Source: Aurelia coerulea (lineage: Eukaryota; Cnidaria; Scyphozoa; Semaeostomeae; Ulmaridae). From it: 64,000 nucleotides of DNA. Shown in pieces: positions 57,660-64,000 of this stretch (within the stretch, counting starts at the first letter, position 1; every line of letters starts with the position of its first letter). A program made the translations under genes and the position numbers. The notes below the pieces were generated by a model. That model was not told the DNA's origin and did not search any database. It was given only the letters and a program-made list of their open reading frames with translations. Location: assembly GCA_039566865.1 (NCBI GenBank), contig CM076944.1:15522501-15586500 (forward strand), given 5' to 3'.

Positions 57660-58545
57660 TAACTCATTGGCTTTATATTTATTTTCTTTTATCACATTAT
57701 CTTTAAATTTCATTTTCATACTCCTTCTGCCCTGTCCAAAAATTTATACAAGATAAAATCCCCTCAGCAAAACTTAAAACATACAAGCATACGAAAAATA
57801 AAAAAGGAATTTAATAACACAAGGGTGCTGCTAATCTTCCAGGAAGTCGTGTTTTAGTTAAATTTAGCTCCTCAAATGTTTTTGAGATATTTTTTAAATT
57901 TTTGCAACAAAGAGAATTCCCTGATAGTGGTAGGGATGTCGTTCCAAGCTTTTAAACCCAAATAGTGAAAGCTTTTTTTTCGAGTACTCAAGATTATACC
58001 TCAGAATTTAAATATCCATGCAATTTCTTGTTCTGTATTTAGAGTACGAGTATGTCTTACTTTATATATATTCCAAAGGCTTTCAGGGCAAATCTTATTC
58101 ATCATCTTATAGGTCATCATCGATCGATCAAAGTTCATTTGTTGCTCAACCGTCAACCAGTTACTTGACCACTGATCTGTGATTTTTGCCTTCCCAATAA
58201 TAGAATGGGCTCTGTTTTAAAGACGCTGAAGGGCTTCTACTTTCGTATTGGAGAGAGACCCCATACGACGTTTGCATATCTTAAGTGACTCTCCACAAGG
58301 GCGTAGTAGATGTTAACCAGCTGGGATTGAGGCTCGGATTGAGGAACGATTTTCATTAGCTTTTTCAGAGACCACCCTTGAACTTTCTTGAACTGTTCGC
58401 TCCAATTCAATCCCTCGTCAACTATTATACCTAGTGATTTTGTCTCCTTTGCCCGCTTAATGTCTGAGCCATTCAATGTAAGTGGCCCATGGGATGATAT
58501 TTTGTTTATTTTTAGTGGGTGCCCAATTATTATGAATTCGGTTTT
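57660..58545 (-). pseudogene. LINE fragment, reverse transcriptase C-terminal region
   Basis: In several minus frames: DIKRAKETKSLGIIVDEGLN (58470-58410), LVNIYYALVESHLRYANVVW, LSNTKVEALQRL (with a stop), NRAHSIIGKAKITDQWSSNW, MMTYKMMNKICPESLWNIY and SFHYLGLKAWNDIPTTIREF, then a 3' UTR. It closely resembles the arrangement in the LINE at 49700-50869 but is much more decayed. Confidence 0.85.
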
Positions 58546-58857
58546 TGTGGGTTAATGCTTATTTGATAATTCTCGTCCATGCCAAAAAAATTTCAAAACA
58601 TTGCCCACAAGGCAAATGTATTGATCTTATGTTAACTAATAGCAAACACAGCTTTTTTGGGAGCCAAACATTCGAAACGGGAATCAGTGATTTCCATCAT
58701 ATGATTTATACTATACCAAAAACAACTTATACCAAGCTTCCACCAATGATTATAAATATCGGGACTACAGAAACTTTTCCGAGACAGATTTCCTTACAGA
58801 CCTCTTGAGTGCTTTTTGTTCAAAGATTCCTGAGAATTATAATGAATTTGATGGGCT
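58546..58857 (+). pseudogene. LINE fragment, AP-type endonuclease domain
   Basis: The plus strand reads GKCIDLMLTNSKHSFFGSQT and FETGISDFHHMIYTI, the end of the apurinic-type endonuclease domain of CR1-like LINEs (CIDLxLTN then SDHHxxI), with His/Phe variants, then a frameshift near 58745 to YRDYRNFSETDFLTDLLSAF and PENYNEFDGL. It is cut at 58857 by tandem array 2. It abuts the minus-strand LINE fragment head to head at about 58545, so the two come from different insertions or from an inversion. Confidence 0.8.
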
Positions 58858-59090
58858 ACAATCCTGGACATAATATGTGGAGAAAAAACTGCGCCCTCCC
58901 CCCTCCCCCCGCTCAATGTTGGTTACTATGAGCTACCGTTTGCTGCTTTTTGCTCCAAAATGATCCAACATTGATTGGGGGAGGGGGGGGGCTGATAGCG
59001 GGGCCTGATTTCTATGTACTATCACAAATCATTTGCTCTCCATGAAAATGGTTATTTTTCTCACCAAGTTTGTCCAGGATTTTCTGAAAA
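58858..59090. mobile_element. Foldback element at the start of each array-2 unit
   Basis: AATCCTGGACATAATATG at the left and TTGTCCAGGATTTTCTGAAA at the right are inverted ends. Inner arms are a C-run followed by GCTCAATGTTGG and CCAACATTGATTGGGGG followed by a G-run. The other copies are at 60771-61010 and 62691-62930. The design parallels the palindrome of array 1 (same C-run, TCAATGTTG core, G-run, and a CAGACAATC end) although the rest of the sequence differs. Confidence 0.8.
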
Positions 59091-59261
59091 TTGTGAAAAA
59101 AATTTGAGAGAGGGAAAAGAAGGATGGCGTGTTACATTTTTTAAACAACGTAATTTCTATGTAGTGGGATTAATTTCTTAACGAGAGTGTGAAACAATGA
59201 CTTTTGACTCTCTTTTGATTCAGTAATTACCATTTATAACTCGCAGAGGCTATGACGTATG

Positions 59262-59431
59262 TGACGTCATGAACTGAGTATTATTCTCATGTCTGTTTGC
59301 TTTAGAAATGACAATACAAATAATTTCGAGTTTGGTCATTGAATAGAGGGCATGAAACGGTAGTTCAATCATCTTATTATGTTACATAGTGATTATTTGC
59401 TGCAACAACCCATTCATTATATATGACGTCA
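59262..59431. promoter_or_regulatory. Two CRE-like TGACGTCA sites in the array-2 unit
   Basis: The full palindromic octamer TGACGTCA occurs at 59262-59269 and 59424-59431 and in every other unit. It is the CREB/ATF binding sequence in animals; occupancy is not shown. Confidence 0.35.
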
Positions 59432-59567
59432 CAAATCAAAGGAAGCAAAAGTGGGAGACCATGCCTATTTCTGTCCCCTTGGCAATACGTGTAGCATCAA
59501 CGCAATGATTTAAGCAAACCGATAAGACTTCCTTAGACTGACTGCTTAGTTAGTATGGATTTCATTA

Positions 59568-59630
59568 AGACATTTTACCGACATTTTACCGTCATTTTAC
59601 CCAACATTCTACCGCACATTTTACCGGTCA
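59568..59630. repeat. 11 bp minisatellite, forward block (array-2 unit)
   Basis: Five copies of a unit like CATTTTACCGA. The inverse of this block lies at 59966-60030; both recur in each array unit (61488-61550 and 61886-61950; 63406-63468 and 63804-63868). Confidence 0.9.
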
Positions 59631-59965
59631 TAAATAGTAATTTTTCAAAGGATTTGACTAAGTCCTTTAAAATCTCTTGACATTTCATGAACAGTGCTAC
59701 AATGTCCACTTCACGAAATGGTGATGTACTCAAAATGTTATCCCTTCTTGAAATTGTGACAGTCTACCGCCACAAATATATAAGTAAAAAGATCTAATAC
59801 TGAACTTCCTTATTAATACTCCTGGTGGTAAACTGTTCAAAAATGTTTAGTGTGATATATTTCAAAATGTTTAGGTTCGATAGTAGATTGATACAGATTA
59901 GATGCATGTAAATACACTAAAAGTTTTCTGGAAATGCTCTTGTGTCCATTGGAAATCTCTGTTAT

Positions 59966-60030
59966 TGTGTCGGTAAAATGTGCCGTAAAATGTGCGGTAA
60001 AATGAGTGGTAAAATGAGTGGTAATATGTT
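59966..60030. repeat. 11 bp minisatellite, inverse block (array-2 unit)
   Basis: Copies of CGGTAAAATGTG and variants, the reverse complement of the block at 59568-59630, so the ~340 bp between them could be looped out by pairing. Confidence 0.9.
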
Positions 60031-63000
60031 CAGTACAATGACGATACAAAGTCGTGACAGAAAATTCAGGATACCTCGTAATGATTTCGTTTCATGGAAT
60101 ACTCTTCTCTACATGCAAGTACCTCCAGTATATCGAGAACTGTTCAGGGACAGTTCTTTTAAACGCCATTTTGGCCTAACTGTCAACAATTCAAAGTGCG
60201 CAATGTAATTGTACTTCATGTATGCTGTTTTTATCTTGATTTAGTTTTAGAAAATAGCCGCCCCAGCTCCCATCTACAAATGTGACAGTGCAGACATATT
60301 CTTAGGAAAGGATTATCAGTTGCGGCAACAGGTTCATAGGAAATACAATATATCATTGTAGGTTTCATATTGTTTTTCAATGCCAGGAAATGATGGGAGA
60401 CATAAAGCCCCCAACCATATCCCATCCCCCTATGCCAATTGCAACCCCAACTATAACAGCATTCCCTGAAAGTACTGCACATACAAAGAAACTTGAAAAC
60501 TAGACTCTAGGGGATCTTCTTATGATATTGCCATATTGCACACATTCAACTCTAAAAGTATTCATGCCTTATGATCGTCACTGTGGATATATCAAGTAAA
60601 TTAATAACCATGAAAATGTAGAATGGGGTGTCAATTATCAAATTTGTATTTTAAAACACTGCTCTATAAGAATTAAAAAGTTTCGTTTGCAGCAGATTGT
60701 GTCTGCTTCCCCTACATCACTAGTGTTGAAAATTACCTGCTAAAAACGTTAAGTCTCCTTTATGAAAGGTTCAGACAATCCTGGACATAATATGTTGAGA
60801 AAAAACTGCCCCCCCCCCCCTTCCCCCCGCTCAATGTTGGTTACCATGAGCTACAGTTTGCTGCTTTTTGCTCCAAAATGATCCAACATTGATTGGGGGA
60901 GGGGGGGGGGGCTGATAGCGGGGCCTGATTTCTATGTACTATCACAAATCATTTGCTCTCCATGAAAATGGTTATTTTTCTCACCAAGTTTGTCCAGGAT
61001 TTTCTGAAAATTGTGAAAAAAATTTGAGAGAGGGAAAAGAAGGATGGCGTGTTACATTTTTTAAACAACGTAATTTCTATGTAGTGGGATTAATTTCTTA
61101 ACGAGAGTGTGAAACAATGACTTTTGACTCTCTTTTGATTCAGTAATTACCATTTATAACTCGCAGAGGCTATGACGTATGTGACGTCATGAACTGAGTA
61201 TTATTCTCATGTCTGTTTGCTTTAGAAATGACAATACAAATAATTTCGAGTTTGGTCATTGAATAGAGGGCATGAAACGGTAGTTCAATCATCTTATTAT
61301 GTTACATAGTGATTATTTGCTGCAACAACCCATTCATTATATATGACGTCACAAATCAAAGGAAGCAAAAGTGGGAGACCATGCCTATTTCTGTCCCCTT
61401 GGCAATACGTGTAGCATCAACGCAATGATTTAAGCAAACCGATAAGACTTCCTTAGACTGACTGCTTAGTTAGTATGGATTTCATTAAGACATTTTACCG
61501 ACATTTTACCGTCATTTTACCCAACATTCTACCGCACATTTTACCGGTCATAAATAGTAATTTTTCAAAGGATTTGACTAAGTCCTTTAAAATCTCTTGA
61601 CATTTCATGAACAGTGCTACAATGTCCACTTCACGAAATGGTGATGTACTCAAAATGTTATCCCTTCTTGAAATTGTGACAGTCTACCGCCACAAATATA
61701 TAAGTAAAAAGATCTAATACTGAACTTCCTTATTAATACTCCTGGTGGTAAACTGTTCAAAAATGTTTAGTGTGATATATTTCAAAATGTTTAGGTTCGA
61801 TAGTAGATTGATACAGATTAGATGCATGTAAATACACTAAAAGTTTTCTGGAAATGCTCTTGTGTCCATTGGAAATCTCTGTTATTGTGTCGGTAAAATG
61901 TGCCGTAAAATGTGCGGTAAAATGAGTGGTAAAATGAGTGGTAATATGTTCAGTACAATGACGATACAAAGTCGTGACAGAAAATTCAGGATACCTCGTA
62001 ATGATTTCGTTTCATGGAATACTCTTCTCTACATGCAAGTACCTCCAGTATATCGAGAACTGTTCAGGGACAGTTCTTTTAAACGCCATTTTGGCCTAAC
62101 TGTCAACAATTCAAAGTGCGCAATGTAATTGTACTTCATGTATGCTGTTTTTATCTTGATTTAGTTTTAGAAAATAGCCGCCCCAGCTCCCATCTACAAA
62201 TGTGACAGTGCAGACATATTCTTAGGAAAGGATTATCAGTTGCGGCAACAGGTTCATAGGAAATACAATATATCATTGTAGGTTTCATATTGTTTTTCAA
62301 TGCCAGGAAATGATGGGAGACATAAAGCCCCCAACCATATCCCATCCCCCTATGCCAATTGCAACCCCAACTATAACAGCATTCCCTGAAAGTACTGCAC
62401 ATACAAAGAAACTTGAAAACTAGACTCTAGGGGATCTTCTTATGATATTGCCATATTGCACACATTCAACTCTAAAAGTATTCATGCCTTATGATCGTCA
62501 CTGTGGATATATCAAGTAAATTAATAACCATGAAAATGTAGAATGGGGTGTCAATTATCAAATTTGTATTTTAAAACACTGCTCTATAAGAATTAAAAAG
62601 TTTCGTTTGCAGCAGATTGTGTCTGCTTCCCCTACATCACTAGTGTTGAAAATTACCTGCTAAAAACGTTAAGTCTCCTTTATGAAAGGTTCAGACAATC
62701 CTGGACATAATATGTTGAGAAAAAACTGCCCCCCCCCCCTTCCCCCCGCTCAATGTTGGTTACCATGAGCTACAGTTTGCTGCTTTTTGCTCCAAAATGA
62801 TCCAACATTGATTGGGGGAGGGGGGGGGGCTGATAGCGGGGCCTGATTTCTATGTACTATCACAAATCATTTGCTCTCCATGAAAATGGTTATTTTTCTC
62901 ACCAAGTTTGTCCAGGATTTTCTGAAAATTGTGAAAAAAATTTGAGAGAGGGAAAAGAAGGATGGCGTGTTACATTTTTTAAACAACGTAATTTCTATGT

Positions 63001-64000
63001 AGTGGGATTAATTTCTTAACGAGAGTGTGAAACAATGACTTTTGACTCTCTTTTGATTCAGTAATTACCATTTATAACTCGCAGAGGCTATGACGTATGT
63101 GACGTCATGAACTGAGTATTATTCTCATGTCTGTTTGCTTTAGAAATGACAATACAAATAATTTCGAGTTTGGTCATTGAATAGAGGGCATGAAACGGTA
63201 GTTCAATCATCTTATTATGTTACATAGTGATTATTTGCTGCAACAACCCATTCATTATATATGACGTCACAAATCAAAGGAAGCAAAAGTGGGAGACCAT
63301 GCCTATTTCTGTCCCCTTGGCAATACGTGTAGCATCAACGCAATGATTTAAGCAAACCGATAAGACTTCCTTAGACTGACTGCTTAGTTAGTATGGATTT
63401 CATTAAGACATTTTACCGACATTTTACCGTCATTTTACCCAACATTCTACCGCACATTTTACCGGTCATAAATAGTAATTTTTCAAAGGATTTGACTAAG
63501 TCCTTTAAAATCTCTTGACATTTCATGAACAGTGCTACAATGTCCACTTCACGAAATGGTGATGTACTCAAAATGTTATCCCTTCTTGAAATTGTGACAG
63601 TCTACCGCCACAAATATATAAGTAAAAAGATCTAATACTGAACTTCCTTATTAATACTCCTGGTGGTAAACTGTTCAAAAATGTTTAGTGTGATATATTT
63701 CAAAATGTTTAGGTTCGATAGTAGATTGATACAGATTAGATGCATGTAAATACACTAAAAGTTTTCTGGAAATGCTCTTGTGTCCATTGGAAATCTCTGT
63801 TATTGTGTCGGTAAAATGTGCCGTAAAATGTGCGGTAAAATGAGTGGTAAAATGAGTGGTAATATGTTCAGTACAATGACGATACAAAGTCGTGACAGAA
63901 AATTCAGGATACCTCGTAATGATTTCGTTTCATGGAATACTCTTCTCTACATGCAAGTACCTCCAGTATATCGAGAACTGTTCAGGGACAGTTCTTTTAA

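Larger units (their letters stand above)
58858..64000 (+). repeat. Tandem array 2: ~1920 bp unit, at least 2.7 copies
   Basis: Units are 58858-60774 (1917 bp), 60775-62694 (1920 bp) and 62695-64000 (cut by the window end). They are nearly identical: differences between complete copies are confined to the first ~130 bp, mostly C and G homopolymer lengths and a few substitutions in the first unit. Each unit begins ACAATCCTGGACATAATATG and ends GAAAGGTTCAG, giving the junction TTCAG|ACAATC. The array starts abruptly inside LINE coding sequence. Reading frames in the unit (for example 59942-60208 plus, 60231-60482 minus) have no recognised domain and are probably not genes. Confidence 0.97.

Noticed and set aside
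59837..60482. Frames of 70, 88 and 83 codons in array-2 units
   Set aside because: The His/Thr-Phe and Lys/Met repeats are translations of the 11 bp minisatellite, and no domain is recognisable.

Overview
The window is eukaryotic, AT-rich and dominated by repeats. The repeat content suggests an invertebrate metazoan, most likely a cnidarian such as a coral or sea anemone: many CR1/L2-type LINE fragments, a Penelope-like element, a Harbinger-type MITE and numerous palindromic (foldback) MITEs. The cnidarian assignment is inference. No rRNA, tRNA, CRISPR array or bacterial operon was seen.

Layout. 1-31065 is a head-to-tail tandem array of a ~2575 bp unit (eleven complete units plus the end of a twelfth, which carries a LINE insertion at 792-2186). 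Every unit carries a 235 bp palindromic element and a short minus-strand reading frame with the first two sequence motifs of HUH-type (Rep-like) rolling-circle endonucleases. 31066-33079 is a decayed Penelope-like element (GIY-YIG domain, hammerhead-ribozyme-like motifs). 34088-34214 is one well-delimited exon matching the nucleotide-sugar transporter SLC35B1. 34486-42365 is a nest: an inverted ~20 bp minisatellite, a 708 bp foldback, a decayed LINE, and a 3.73 kb terminal-inverted-repeat element inserted inside that LINE. 44496-50878 holds four more LINE fragments, one interrupted by a 632 bp Harbinger-type MITE with a TTA target duplication. 50983-52845 contains three foldback elements. 53663-55925 is a four-exon gene (403 codons, all splice phases consistent) of an unnamed family, probably truncated. 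57660-58857 holds two head-to-head LINE fragments. 58858-64000 is a second tandem array, unit ~1920 bp, continuing beyond the window.

Main observation. The two arrays have otherwise unrelated units but share an architecture. Each unit contains a palindromic element with C-run/G-run inner arms around a TCAATGTTG core, and in both the head-to-tail junction reads TTCAG|ACAATC. The only visible edge of each array (31065 and 58858) falls exactly at the A of ACAATC, inside an unrelated retroelement. With the HUH-like motifs in the first unit, this fits tandem products of a rolling-circle (HUH-type) mobile element using a common end sequence. That interpretation is inference; the shared junction and edges are visible in the sequence.

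Almost all other reading frames in the arrays look like chance frames kept because the copies are nearly identical, and they are not annotated as genes.
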